Assembly (NCBI RefSeq): GCF_019392335.1
Contig: NZ_JAHXRQ010000017.1
Span: forward strand, 1-64,000
DNA from: Mameliella sp. CS4
GTDB taxonomy: Bacteria; Pseudomonadota; Alphaproteobacteria; Rhodobacterales; Rhodobacteraceae
DNA length: 64,000 nt
Reading direction: 5' to 3'
The position numbers and the translations under genes are program-made. The notes below the pieces were generated by a model. The model did not search any database, was not told the DNA's origin, and worked only from the letters and a program-made list of their open reading frames with translations. Below, one piece after another: positions 26,167 through 34,353 of the stretch (position 1 is the stretch's first letter; each line of letters begins with the position of its first letter).

Positions 26167-26796
26167 ATGCCCTATACATACGAAAAAGACGGCGCGGCCA
26201 TCTACAAGGAGAGCTTTGCCACCATCCGCGCCGAGGCAGAGCTGGCCCGCTTTGCCCGCGACGAGGAACAGGTGGTGGTGCGCATGATCCATGCCGCCGG
26301 ACTGGTGGGGCTGGAACGCGATGTGAAGGTCTCTCCGGGGATGGTCTCGGCGGCGCGCGCGGCGCTGGAGGCGGGCGCGCCGATCTTTTGCGATGCCTTC
26401 ATGGTCTCCGAAGGGGTGACGCGCAAACGCCTGCCGGCGGCGAACGACGTCATCTGCACCCTGCGCGATCCGCAGGTGCCGGAACTGGCCGCGAAACTGG
26501 GTACGACGCGTTCCGCGGCGGCGCTGGAGCTGTGGCGGCCCCGGCTGGAGGGCGCGCTGGTGGCCATCGGCAACGCACCCACGGCGCTGTTCCACCTGCT
26601 GGAAATGCTGGAAGACCCGGAGTGCCCGCGCCCGGCGGCGATCATCGGCTGCCCGGTCGGTTTCGTCGGCGCGCGTGAAAGCAAGGACGCCCTGTGGGAG
26701 GCGCGGCCCGTGCCGTCGCTGATCGTCGCAGGACGGCTGGGCGGCAGCGCCATCACCGTCGCGGCCATCAACGCCATCGCGAGCCGCGCGGAATGA
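26167..26796 (+). CDS. cobH: Precorrin-8X methylmutase
   Basis: A 209-residue enzyme that moves a methyl group from C-11 to C-12, giving hydrogenobyrinic acid. The catalytic histidine is H42 in RMIHAAGLVG; GAPIFCDAFMVSEGVTRKRLP, IGNAPTALFHLLEML and IIGCPVGFVGARESKDAL are family blocks. It starts 5 bases after the cobG stop and overlaps cobI. Confidence 0.95.
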   Translation: MPYTYEKDGAAIYKESFATIRAEAELARFARDEEQVVVRMIHAAGLVGLERDVKVSPGMVSAARAALEAGAPIFCDAFMVSEGVTRKRLPAANDVICTLRDPQVPELAAKLGTTRSAAALELWRPRLEGALVAIGNAPTALFHLLEMLEDPECPRPAAIIGCPVGFVGARESKDALWEARPVPSLIVAGRLGGSAITVAAINAIASRAE

Positions 26797-27521
26797 GGGG
26801 CGGGACGGTTTTTGGCGTCGGGCTGGGCCCCGGCGACCCCGAGTTGATGAGCGTGCGCGCCGACCGGCTGGTGCGCAATGCGCGGCATGTTGCCTTTTTC
26901 CGCAAGGCGGGTCGGTCGGGCCGCGCACGCGGGATCGTGGACGGGATGCTGCGCGAGGGCGCGGTGGAATTCGCGATGGAATACCCGGTCACGACCGAAA
27001 TTCCGCTCTCGGACCCGCGCTACAACCAGATCCTCTCGGCCTTCTACGCCGATTGTGTCGCGCATCTGAAGGCGCTGGTGGCGGCGGGCGAGGATGTGGT
27101 GGTACTCTGCGAGGGGGACCCGTTTTTCTACGGCTCCTTCATGCATCTCTATACCCGGCTCAAGGACGACGTGCCGGTGCATGTGGTGCCCGCGATCACC
27201 GGCATGTCGGCGGCCTGGACGGCGACAGGCGCGCCGGTCACCTGGGGGGATGACATCCTCTCGGTCCTGATGGGCACGCTGCCGCTGGCGGAACTGACGC
27301 GCGGGGCGCTGGATGCCGATGCGCTGGTGGTGATGAAGATCGGGCGCAACCTGCCCAAGATCCGCGAGGCGCTGCTGGCGGCGGGCAAGATGGATCGCGC
27401 CTGGCTGGTGGAATACGCCAGCATGGAGGGCCAGACCGTCATGCCGCTGGCCGAGGCATCGGACCGCGTGTCGCCCTATTTCTCCATCGTCATCGTGCAC
27501 GGGCAGGGGCGGCGGCCATGA
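26793..27521 (+). CDS. cobI: Precorrin-2 C20-methyltransferase
   Basis: A 242-residue SAM-dependent tetrapyrrole methylase. Motifs are VGLGPGDPELMSVRADRLV (SAM loop), VVVLCEGDPFFYGSFMHLY and VPAITGMSAAWTATGAPV. It makes precorrin-3A. The ATG at 26793 overlaps the cobH stop; the stop overlaps cobJ. Confidence 0.95.
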   Translation: MRGGTVFGVGLGPGDPELMSVRADRLVRNARHVAFFRKAGRSGRARGIVDGMLREGAVEFAMEYPVTTEIPLSDPRYNQILSAFYADCVAHLKALVAAGEDVVVLCEGDPFFYGSFMHLYTRLKDDVPVHVVPAITGMSAAWTATGAPVTWGDDILSVLMGTLPLAELTRGALDADALVVMKIGRNLPKIREALLAAGKMDRAWLVEYASMEGQTVMPLAEASDRVSPYFSIVIVHGQGRRP

Positions 27522-28273
27522 GCGGCTGGGTCGTGATTGCCGGGCTTGGCCCGGGGGACGAGGCGCTGGTAACGCCCGAGGTGACGGCCGTCGTACAGGA
27601 AGCGACCGATATCGTCGGCTATATTCCCTATGTGCGCCGCATCGCGCCGCGTGAGGGGCTGCGCCTGCACGAAAGCGACAACCGTGTGGAGCTGGACCGT
27701 TCCCGCCATGCGCTGGACATGGCGGCAGAGGGACGGCGGGTGGTCGTGGTTTCGTCGGGCGATCCCGGCGTGTTCGCAATGGCCTCTGCGGTGTTCGAGG
27801 CGGTGGAGGCGGGGCCGCCCGCATGGCGGTCGCTGGAGATCCGCGTGCTGCCCGGCATCACCGCGATGCTGGCGGCGGCGGCAAAGGCCGGCGCGCCATT
27901 GGGCCATGATTTCTGCGCCATCAACCTGAGCGACAACCTCAAACCCTGGGCGCTGATCGAAAAGCGCCTGCGGCTGGCGGGAGAGGCGGATTTTGCCATG
28001 GGCTTCTACAATCCCCGCTCGAAATCCCGGCCCGAGGGGTTTGGTCGCGCGCTGGAGGTCCTGCGCGAGGCCTGTGAGCCGGAACGGGTGATGATCTTTG
28101 CCCGCGCCGTGTCCACGCCCGAGGAAGACTTGCGCGTGGTCCGCCTGTGCGATGCCACGCCCCAGATGGCGGACATGCGCACCGTTGTCCTTGTCGGCTC
28201 GTCCCTGACACGGGTGATCGAACGCGACGGCGGCGCGCCTTGGGTCTACACCCCCAGGTCCGTCCCGGCATGA
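27518..28273 (+). CDS. cobJ: Precorrin-3B C17-methyltransferase
   Basis: A 251-residue SAM-dependent methylase that methylates C-17 and carries out ring contraction to precorrin-4. Motifs are VIAGLGPGDEALVTPEV, VSSGDPGVFAMASAVFE, VLPGITAMLAAAAKAGAPLGHDFCAINLSD and FYNPRSKSRP. Its last 28 bases overlap the 3' end of cobK, which runs on the opposite strand. Confidence 0.95.
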   Translation: MSGWVVIAGLGPGDEALVTPEVTAVVQEATDIVGYIPYVRRIAPREGLRLHESDNRVELDRSRHALDMAAEGRRVVVVSSGDPGVFAMASAVFEAVEAGPPAWRSLEIRVLPGITAMLAAAAKAGAPLGHDFCAINLSDNLKPWALIEKRLRLAGEADFAMGFYNPRSKSRPEGFGRALEVLREACEPERVMIFARAVSTPEEDLRVVRLCDATPQMADMRTVVLVGSSLTRVIERDGGAPWVYTPRSVPA

Positions 28274-29001
28274 GCCAGCCAGTCGAGCACCTCCGCCGGG
28301 GTGGCGACCTCGCGCCTGTCGGGCAGGGCCGGACGGTCGATCATCAGCACTGGGATGTTCAGCGTCCGCGCGGCGTCGAGCTTGGCCGAGGCGCCGCTGC
28401 CGCCCGCGTTCTTAGACACCACCAGGTCGATGCCGTGATCCTGCATCAACGCACGATCCCCGTCGGGGGTGAACGGGCCACGGTCCACCACGACGTGATA
28501 TTCGGCAAAGGGCGGCGGGGTTTTCGGCGGATCGACCAGCCGCAGCAGGTAGAAATGCTGCGGGTTGGGGGCAAATTCGTCCAGGTGCATCCGGCCCACG
28601 GCCAGCATGACGCGGCGGGGCGCCGTGTCCAGCGCGGCGACCGCCCCGGCAATGTCCGGAACATGGCGCCAGCGATCCCCGGCCTGCGCATGCCACGCGG
28701 GCCGCGTCAGGGCCAGCATGGGAATGCCTGCCTCACGGGCCGCGTGCACCGCGTTGGCGCTCATCTGCGCGGCAAAGGGATGGGTGGCGTCGACCAGATG
28801 CGTGACGCCGGTGTCGCGGATGTACCGTGCCAGCCCCTCGATGCCGCCGAACCCCCCGACGCGCTGCGGCAGCGGCTGGCGGCGGGGCCGCTCGACCCGT
28901 CCGGCAAAGCTGACGGTGCCCTGCAGCCCGCGGTCCGCCATCAGGTTGGCCAGCGCCGTGGCCTCTGTCGTGCCGCCCAGGATCAGAAGGTTCGGGGTCA
29001 T
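28246..29001 (-). CDS. cobK: Precorrin-6A reductase, reversed inside the operon
   Basis: A 251-residue CobK/CbiJ-type NADPH-dependent reductase. It shows LLILGGTTEATALANLMAD (nucleotide loop), DATHPFAAQMSANAVHAAREAGIPMLALTRPAW and VVSKNAGGSGASAKLDAARTLNIPVLMIDRP. It is the only gene on the minus strand within the plus-strand cob operon. Its 3' end overlaps cobJ by 28 bases, and its ATG (29001-28999) shares the palindrome CATG with the cobL start. The start is chosen from family length; no separate promoter space exists. Confidence 0.93.
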   Translation of the reverse strand: MTPNLLILGGTTEATALANLMADRGLQGTVSFAGRVERPRRQPLPQRVGGFGGIEGLARYIRDTGVTHLVDATHPFAAQMSANAVHAAREAGIPMLALTRPAWHAQAGDRWRHVPDIAGAVAALDTAPRRVMLAVGRMHLDEFAPNPQHFYLLRLVDPPKTPPPFAEYHVVVDRGPFTPDGDRALMQDHGIDLVVSKNAGGSGASAKLDAARTLNIPVLMIDRPALPDRREVATPAEVLDWLAHAGTDLGV

Positions 29002-30199
29002 GTCTGAGGGCGCTCCCTGGTTGGCGATCATTGGTCTGGGCGAAGATGGACCGGGGGGGCTGTCCCCTGCAAGCCGTGCCGCGCTGGAGCGGGCCGAAAT
29101 CGTCATGGGGCCACCGCGTCACCTGGCCTTGCTGCCGGATCTGGATGCTGAGCGGGTGGACTGGCCGGTGCCTTTTGCCGACGGGCTGGACCTTTTGCAG
29201 GGCTTTCGCGGGCGGCAGGTGGCGGTGCTGGCCTCGGGCGATCCGTTCTGGTTCGGCGCGGGCAGCGTGATTGCGCGGCGCTTTGCGCCCGGTGAATGGC
29301 GGGCGCTGCCGGGTGTCTCCTGTTTCTCGCTGGCGGCGGCGCGGCTGGGCTGGGCCCTGGACAGGACGCTGTGCCTTGGACAGCACGCGGCGCCTTTGAC
29401 GCGGTTGCGTCCTTACTTGGCGCGCGGTGTCCGCATGATCCTCACCCTGCGCGATGGCGGGGCCGTGGCGGACCTTGGCGGGTATCTTGCCGGGCTTGGT
29501 TTCGGCGCCTCGACGTTCTGGGTGATGGAGGCGCTGGGCGGTCCGCGCGAACGGGTGACCGAGGTACAGGCCAGGGCGGTGTCCGGGACGTTTTCGCATC
29601 CGGTTGTCGTGGCTGTCGAGGTCGTGGGCGAGGGTGCCGCGTTGCCCTGTGCCTCTGGCATCGAAGACGCGTTTTTCGACAGTGACGGCGTGATGACAAA
29701 GCGCCCGGTTCGGGCGCTGACGCTGTCGGCCTTGGCGCCGAAACCGGGGGAGCGCCTTTGGGACATTGGCGGCGGGTCGGGCAGCATCGGGATCGAGTGG
29801 CTGTTGAGCCATCCGACGACCGAAGCCCTTGCCATCGAGCCGCGCGCGGACCGGATCGCGCTGATCCGTGCAAATGCAGCGGCGCTGGGTGTCGACCGGT
29901 TGCAGGTGGTCGAAGGCCGGGCGCCGGAGGCCCTGGCGGGGCTGGACGCGCCGGATGTGGTCTTTGTCGGCGGAGGGCTGGTCGCGGAGCTGCTGGACTG
30001 GCTGTTTTCGCATCTGCCCGGCGGAACGCGGTTGGTGGCCAACGCGGTGACGCTGGAAAGCGAGGCGCAGCTGATCGCCGCACATGCGGCACGGGGCGGC
30101 GACCTCTTGCGGATCGAACTGGCACAGGCGGCGCCGCTGGGACCGCGCCGGGGGTGGAAAGCTGCCTACCCGGTTGTGCAATGGAGCGTCGTTCTGTGA
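29000..30199 (+). CDS. cobL: Precorrin-6Y C5,15-methyltransferase (decarboxylating), CbiE-CbiT fusion
   Basis: A 399-residue two-domain enzyme. Residues 1 to about 200 are a CbiE-type methylase (LAIIGLGEDGPGGLSPASRAAL, VAVLASGDPFWFGAGSVIARRF, ALPGVSCFSLAAARLGW). The rest is a CbiT-type Rossmann methyltransferase/decarboxylase (LWDIGGGSGSIGIEWLL, AIEPRADRIALIRANAAALG). It makes precorrin-8X. Its ATG overlaps that of cobK head to head, and its stop overlaps the cobE start. Confidence 0.95.
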   Translation: MSEGAPWLAIIGLGEDGPGGLSPASRAALERAEIVMGPPRHLALLPDLDAERVDWPVPFADGLDLLQGFRGRQVAVLASGDPFWFGAGSVIARRFAPGEWRALPGVSCFSLAAARLGWALDRTLCLGQHAAPLTRLRPYLARGVRMILTLRDGGAVADLGGYLAGLGFGASTFWVMEALGGPRERVTEVQARAVSGTFSHPVVVAVEVVGEGAALPCASGIEDAFFDSDGVMTKRPVRALTLSALAPKPGERLWDIGGGSGSIGIEWLLSHPTTEALAIEPRADRIALIRANAAALGVDRLQVVEGRAPEALAGLDAPDVVFVGGGLVAELLDWLFSHLPGGTRLVANAVTLESEAQLIAAHAARGGDLLRIELAQAAPLGPRRGWKAAYPVVQWSVVL

Positions 30200-30564
30200 T
30201 TGTCGCGGGGTTCGGATTTCGGGACGCGGTTTCGGTTCAGAGCCTTGCCGACGCGCTGGAGGTGGCGGGATCGGGGCAAACCGTCTCGGCGCTTGCCACT
30301 GCGGCGGACAAGGCGGACAGGCCCGCATTTGCCGCCTTTGCGCGCCAGCTGGGGCTGCCGGTGATCGGGATTGACGCCGCCACGCTCTCGGCGCAGGAGG
30401 TGCAAACGCAATCGGAGGCCAGCGCGGCGGCGCGCCAGACCGGCAGCGTGGCAGAGGCGGCGGCGCTGGCGGCGGCGGGGCGTGGGGCGCGGCTGATCGT
30501 GCCCCGGGTGGTCTCGTCCGACCGTATGGCCACCTGCGCGCTGGCAGAAGGAGAGGGCGCATGA
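30196..30564 (+). CDS. cobE: CobE (CbiG C-terminal-like) cobalamin protein
   Basis: A 122-residue protein corresponding to the C-terminal domain of CbiG. It shows [20 protein letters not shown], the central [20 protein letters not shown] and [20 protein letters not shown]. CobE is required for the aerobic pathway in Pseudomonas denitrificans, but its exact role is not settled. I prefer the GTG at 30196, which overlaps the cobL stop (GTGA) and has GGAG 9 bases upstream; an in-frame ATG at 30181 would add five residues. Confidence 0.85.
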   Translation: MIVAGFGFRDAVSVQSLADALEVAGSGQTVSALATAADKADRPAFAAFARQLGLPVIGIDAATLSAQEVQTQSEASAAARQTGSVAEAAALAAAGRGARLIVPRVVSSDRMATCALAEGEGA

Positions 30565-31355
30565 CAGTTCATTTCATCGGGGCGGGGCCGGGCGCGGCCG
30601 ACCTGCTTACCCTGCGCGGGCGCGACCTGATCGCTGCCTGCCCGGTCTGCCTTTATGCCGGGTCTCTGGTGCCCGAGGCGGTTCTGGCGCATTGCCCGCC
30701 GGGGGCGAAGATCGTGAACACGGCGCCGATGGATCTCGATGCGATCATCGCGGAAATCGCCTTGGCCCATGAGGCAGGACAGGACGTGGCGCGGCTGCAC
30801 TCCGGCGACCTGTCGGTCTGGTCGGCCATGGGCGAGCAATTGCGGCGGCTGGACGCGCTGTGCATTCCCTATGACGTGACGCCGGGCGTGCCTTCGTTCT
30901 CAGCCGCTGCTGCCGCGCTGGCGGTGGAACTGACGGTTCCGGAACTGGCGCAATCCGTGGTGCTGACCCGCACGCAAGGGCGCGCCTCGCCCATGCCCGA
31001 GGGTGAGAGCCTGGCGAATTTCGCCCGCACGGGCGCGACGCTGGCGCTGCATCTGTCGGTGGGGCAACTGGAAAAGGTGCAGGCCGAGCTGCTGCCCGGC
31101 TATGGTGCCGACTGCCCCGTGGCCATCGTCTACCGGGCGAGCTGGCCCGATCAACGGGTGATCCGTTGCTCCCTGGGAACATTGACAGAGGCGGTGGACG
31201 AGGGCATCGCGCGCACCGCGCTGATCCTTGTCGGCCCGGCATTGGGCGAGGGGCCGCGCGCCGAAAGCCGGCTCTACGCGGCGGATTATGACAGGCGCTA
31301 CCGACCCCAGAGCGCCGAAAGCCCCTGGGCGGAGTGGCACCATGGCGATGACTGA
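30561..31355 (+). CDS. cobM: Precorrin-4 C11-methyltransferase
   Basis: A 264-residue SAM-dependent tetrapyrrole methylase. Motifs are [60 protein letters not shown] and [20 protein letters not shown]. It makes precorrin-5. Overlaps cobE upstream (ATGA) and cobB downstream by 14 bases. Confidence 0.95.
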   Translation: MTVHFIGAGPGAADLLTLRGRDLIAACPVCLYAGSLVPEAVLAHCPPGAKIVNTAPMDLDAIIAEIALAHEAGQDVARLHSGDLSVWSAMGEQLRRLDALCIPYDVTPGVPSFSAAAAALAVELTVPELAQSVVLTRTQGRASPMPEGESLANFARTGATLALHLSVGQLEKVQAELLPGYGADCPVAIVYRASWPDQRVIRCSLGTLTEAVDEGIARTALILVGPALGEGPRAESRLYAADYDRRYRPQSAESPWAEWHHGDD

Positions 31356-32706
31356 ACTTCCCTCCGGCCTGATGATCTCGGCCCCCGCCTCGGGGACCGG
31401 CAAGACCACGGTCATGCTGGGCCTTTTGCGGGCGCTGCGCGACGAGGGGCTGACGGTGCAACCCTTCAAGTCCGGCCCCGATTACATCGACCCGGCCTTT
31501 CACCTCGCGGCCAGTGGGCGCGCCTCTTTCAACCTTGACACCTGGGCGATGGACGGCGGCTTGCTGGACGCGGTCGCGACGCAGGCCTGCGGCGCGGACA
31601 TCTGTATCGGCGAAGGCTCGATGGGCCTTTATGACGGGGTGGCGACGCGCGGGCAGAGCGGGTTCGGATCCTCGGCAGAGACCGCGCGGCGCATGGGCTG
31701 GCCCGTGGTGCTGGTGGTGGACGTGGGCGGACAGGCGCAATCGGCGGCGGCCACGGCGATGGGGTTCCGTGATTACATGCCCGATCTGCCCTTTGCGGGG
31801 GTGATCCTGAACCGCTGCGCCTCTCCCCGGCACGAGCGGCTGACGCGGCTGGGCATGGAGAAGGCGGGGATCGAGGTGCTGGGCGTGCTGCCCCGGCGCG
31901 GCGACCTGACCCTGCCGGAACGCCACCTGGGCCTGATCCAGGCGGTCGAGCACCCGGACCTGGAGGCGGCAATCGCCGGCTATGCTGATTTCCTGCGCAA
32001 CCACGTGGACCTTGCGGCGATCCGCGCGGTGGCGGATGGGCTGTCGGACGCCCCGGCCACCGGGCTGCGCCCGTCGGCGGCCCGCCCGCCTGCCACATCC
32101 GATCTGCCCCGTCCCCCGGCGCAGCGCATTGCGCTGGCGCGCGACGCCGCGTTTTCCTTTACCTATCCGCATCTTCTGGAAGGCTGGCGGGCGGCAGGGG
32201 CGGAGATTCTGCCGTTTTCGCCGCTTGCGGACGAGGCCCCGGACGACAGCGCGGATCTTGTCTGGCTGCCCGGAGGCTATCCCGAGTTGCACGCGGGGCG
32301 GCTGGCCGCGGCGGACCGTTTCCGGGCCGGCCTGCGCGCCTTTGCCGAGACGCGGCCGGTGCATGGTGAATGCGGCGGGTACATGGCGCTTGGCGCGGCA
32401 TTGGTGGACAAGGAGGGCGTTTCGCATCAGATGGCGGGCCTTCTTGGGCTGGTGACCTCCTACGAGAAGCGCAAGTTTCACCTTGGGTACCGCCGCGCGG
32501 TGCTGAAGGCGGGGATGCCGGCAATGGCACCGGGGACTGCGCTGCGTGGGCATGAATTCCACTATTCCACCATCCTCGACCAGCCCGACGCGCCGCTGGC
32601 GGCGGTGGCGGATGCGGATGGCAACCCGGTGCCCGAGACCGGCTCTTGCAAGGGGCATGTCACCGGCACCTTCTTTCACCTCATCACGGCGGAGGCCCCG
32701 GCATGA
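31342..32706 (+). CDS. cobB: Hydrogenobyrinic acid a,c-diamide synthase (CobB)
   Basis: A 454-residue glutamine-dependent amidase that amidates the a and c acetate side chains. The ATP-binding domain has [18 protein letters not shown] (K21) and [14 protein letters not shown]; the C-terminal amidotransferase domain has the nucleophile C344 in [12 protein letters not shown] chose ATG 31342 (GGAG 7 bases upstream) over ATG 31348. It overlaps both neighbours. Confidence 0.93.
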   Translation: MAMTELPSGLMISAPASGTGKTTVMLGLLRALRDEGLTVQPFKSGPDYIDPAFHLAASGRASFNLDTWAMDGGLLDAVATQACGADICIGEGSMGLYDGVATRGQSGFGSSAETARRMGWPVVLVVDVGGQAQSAAATAMGFRDYMPDLPFAGVILNRCASPRHERLTRLGMEKAGIEVLGVLPRRGDLTLPERHLGLIQAVEHPDLEAAIAGYADFLRNHVDLAAIRAVADGLSDAPATGLRPSAARPPATSDLPRPPAQRIALARDAAFSFTYPHLLEGWRAAGAEILPFSPLADEAPDDSADLVWLPGGYPELHAGRLAAADRFRAGLRAFAETRPVHGECGGYMALGAALVDKEGVSHQMAGLLGLVTSYEKRKFHLGYRRAVLKAGMPAMAPGTALRGHEFHYSTILDQPDAPLAAVADADGNPVPETGSCKGHVTGTFFHLITAEAPA

Positions 32707-33437
32707 GCGGTTTCGTCAGTTTCGTGGGCAGCGGCCCAGGCGATCCCGAGCTTCTGACGCTCAAGGCCGTGGACCGGCTCAAGCGCGCCGACGCGGTGCT
32801 GTTCGACGATCTGTCCTCGGGGCCGATCCTGAGCCATGTGCGCCCCGGTGCCGATCTGATCGGCGTGGGAAAACGCGCCGGGCGGCCCTCACCCAAGCAG
32901 AACCACGTCAGCCAGTTGCTGGTCGACTACGCGCAGGAGGGCGGATGGATTGTCCGTTTGAAATCAGGGGATTCCGGGTTGTTCGGGCGGCTGGAGGAGG
33001 AACAGGTGGCGCTGCGCGCGGCGGGGATCGACTATGAGATCATCCCCGGTATTCCCTCTGCCGTGGCGGCGGCGGCGGCCTGTGGCATTCCCCTGACCCG
33101 GCGGCTGACGGCGCGGCGGGTGCAGTTCGTCACGGGGCATGATGCCAGCGGCGAGTTGCCGCCGGACCTGGACCTGCGGGCGCTGGCCGATCCTGGCGCG
33201 ATGACCGTGGTCTTCATGGGCAAGCGGACTTTTCCGAAACTGGCCGAGGCGCTGATCGGCGCAGGGCTGCCCGGGACGACCCCGGCCATTCTGGCCGAGG
33301 CGGTCTGTACCGCCGAGCAGAGCCTGCACCGGGACACGGTGGCGGGGCTGTCGGCGCGGCTGGCGGGCGAGGTCGGGACCAAGCCCGCGCTGATCCTGTA
33401 TGGGCCGATGGCCGAATTGGGGGTGGGATTTGACTGA
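32703..33437 (+). CDS. cobA: Uroporphyrinogen-III C-methyltransferase
   Basis: A 244-residue SUMT that makes precorrin-2, the entry step of the pathway. It shows FVGSGPGDPELLTLKAVDRLKRADAVLFDDL, GKRAGRPSPKQ, RLKSGDSGLFGRLEEEQVAL and IPGIPSAVAAAAACGIPLTRR. There is no CysG-type dehydrogenase/chelatase extension, so it serves corrin synthesis here, though its product also feeds siroheme. Usual families read GDPFVFGR where this has GDSGLFGR. Coupled to cobB by ATGA. Confidence 0.92.
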   Translation: MSGFVSFVGSGPGDPELLTLKAVDRLKRADAVLFDDLSSGPILSHVRPGADLIGVGKRAGRPSPKQNHVSQLLVDYAQEGGWIVRLKSGDSGLFGRLEEEQVALRAAGIDYEIIPGIPSAVAAAAACGIPLTRRLTARRVQFVTGHDASGELPPDLDLRALADPGAMTVVFMGKRTFPKLAEALIGAGLPGTTPAILAEAVCTAEQSLHRDTVAGLSARLAGEVGTKPALILYGPMAELGVGFD

Positions 33438-34167
33438 GCTCTGGCTGGTCGGGATCGGGACCGGCAACCCGGACCATCTGACCCTGCAGGGCCAGCGTGC
33501 GCTGCGCGAGGCGGCAACGGTTCTGATCCCGAGAAAGGGCGCGGCGAAAGAGGATCTGGCCGAGGTCCGCCACGAGATCTTGCGGCGGGCGGGCGCAGAG
33601 GCACAGGTTGTGCCCTTTGAAATGCCGGTCAGGGACGAGAGCCTGCCCTACCAGGAGCGGGTGGCGCGCTGGCACGATGCCATTGCCGACCGCTGGCTTG
33701 CGGCGCTGGAGGGCGCGGCAGAGGGCCCCGTGGCGTTGTTGGTCTGGGGCGATCCGGGGCTGTACGACAGCACGTTGCGGATCGCGGAGCGGCTGGACGG
33801 TGAGAAAAAAATCATGGTTTTTCCGGGGGTTACGGCGCTTCAGGCGCTGACGGCCGCACATGCCATCCCGTTCAACACGGTGAATGGCGCCGTGGTTGTC
33901 ACCACCGGGCGGCGGCTGCGCGATCACGGCTGGCCCGCAGGGGCAGAGACGATCATCGTCATGCTGGACGGGGAATGCTCGTTCCAATCCCTTGATCCAA
34001 AAGGGGTTTCGATCTGGTGGGGCGGGTTCCTCGGGATGCCGGAACAGGTGCTGGAGGCCGGGCCGCTGGACGAAACCGGCCCCCGGATCGTGGCCACGCG
34101 GGCCGAGGCGCGCGCCCGGCATGGCTGGATCATGGACACCTACCTGATGCGCAAAGAGGGCGTATAG
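33430..34167 (+). CDS. cobF: Precorrin-6A synthase (deacetylating), CobF
   Basis: A 245-residue methylase that adds the C-1 methyl group with loss of acetate. Typical segments are LWLVGIGTGNPDHLTLQGQRAL, VLIPRKGAAKEDLAEVRHEIL, ALLVWGDPGLYDSTLRIA and VFPGVTALQALTAAHAIPFNTV. The start is set at a TTG (33430) behind GGGGGTGGG, because CobF proteins begin a few residues before this LVGIGTGNP; an in-frame ATG at 33400 would add ten residues. It is the last cob gene of the plus-strand operon. Confidence 0.92.
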   Translation: MTELWLVGIGTGNPDHLTLQGQRALREAATVLIPRKGAAKEDLAEVRHEILRRAGAEAQVVPFEMPVRDESLPYQERVARWHDAIADRWLAALEGAAEGPVALLVWGDPGLYDSTLRIAERLDGEKKIMVFPGVTALQALTAAHAIPFNTVNGAVVVTTGRRLRDHGWPAGAETIIVMLDGECSFQSLDPKGVSIWWGGFLGMPEQVLEAGPLDETGPRIVATRAEARARHGWIMDTYLMRKEGV

Positions 34168-34184
34168 GCGGCGCGGCCCCTTGG

Positions 34185-34228
34185 ACGTTTTGTACAAAAC
34201 GTACGTCGAAATCAGCATTTTGTACAAA
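34185..34228. promoter_or_regulatory. Twin palindromic operators TTTTGTACAAAA
   Basis: A perfect 18-bp palindrome ACGTTTTGTACAAAACGT (34185-34202) is followed by a second TTTTGTACAAA (34218-34228). The two centres are 30 bases apart, about three helical turns. They lie between cobF and the secreted protease gene, where the protease promoter would be. I cannot name the regulator. Confidence 0.65.
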
Positions 34229-34353
34229 GCGACAAGGGATCGTTAACCTTTTTCTCCGGCTGGCCGGGGAACGGGCAGGAAATCCGGACTCGGCGAACGC
34301 AGTTTCGTTGCTAGACTGGCACGCGAATCCTGTTGCCCGGAACCCGATTTCAA

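Noticed and set aside
32703-33437. Siroheme synthase CysG
   Set aside because: There is only the methyltransferase domain, and the gene is embedded in the corrin operon between cobB and cobF.
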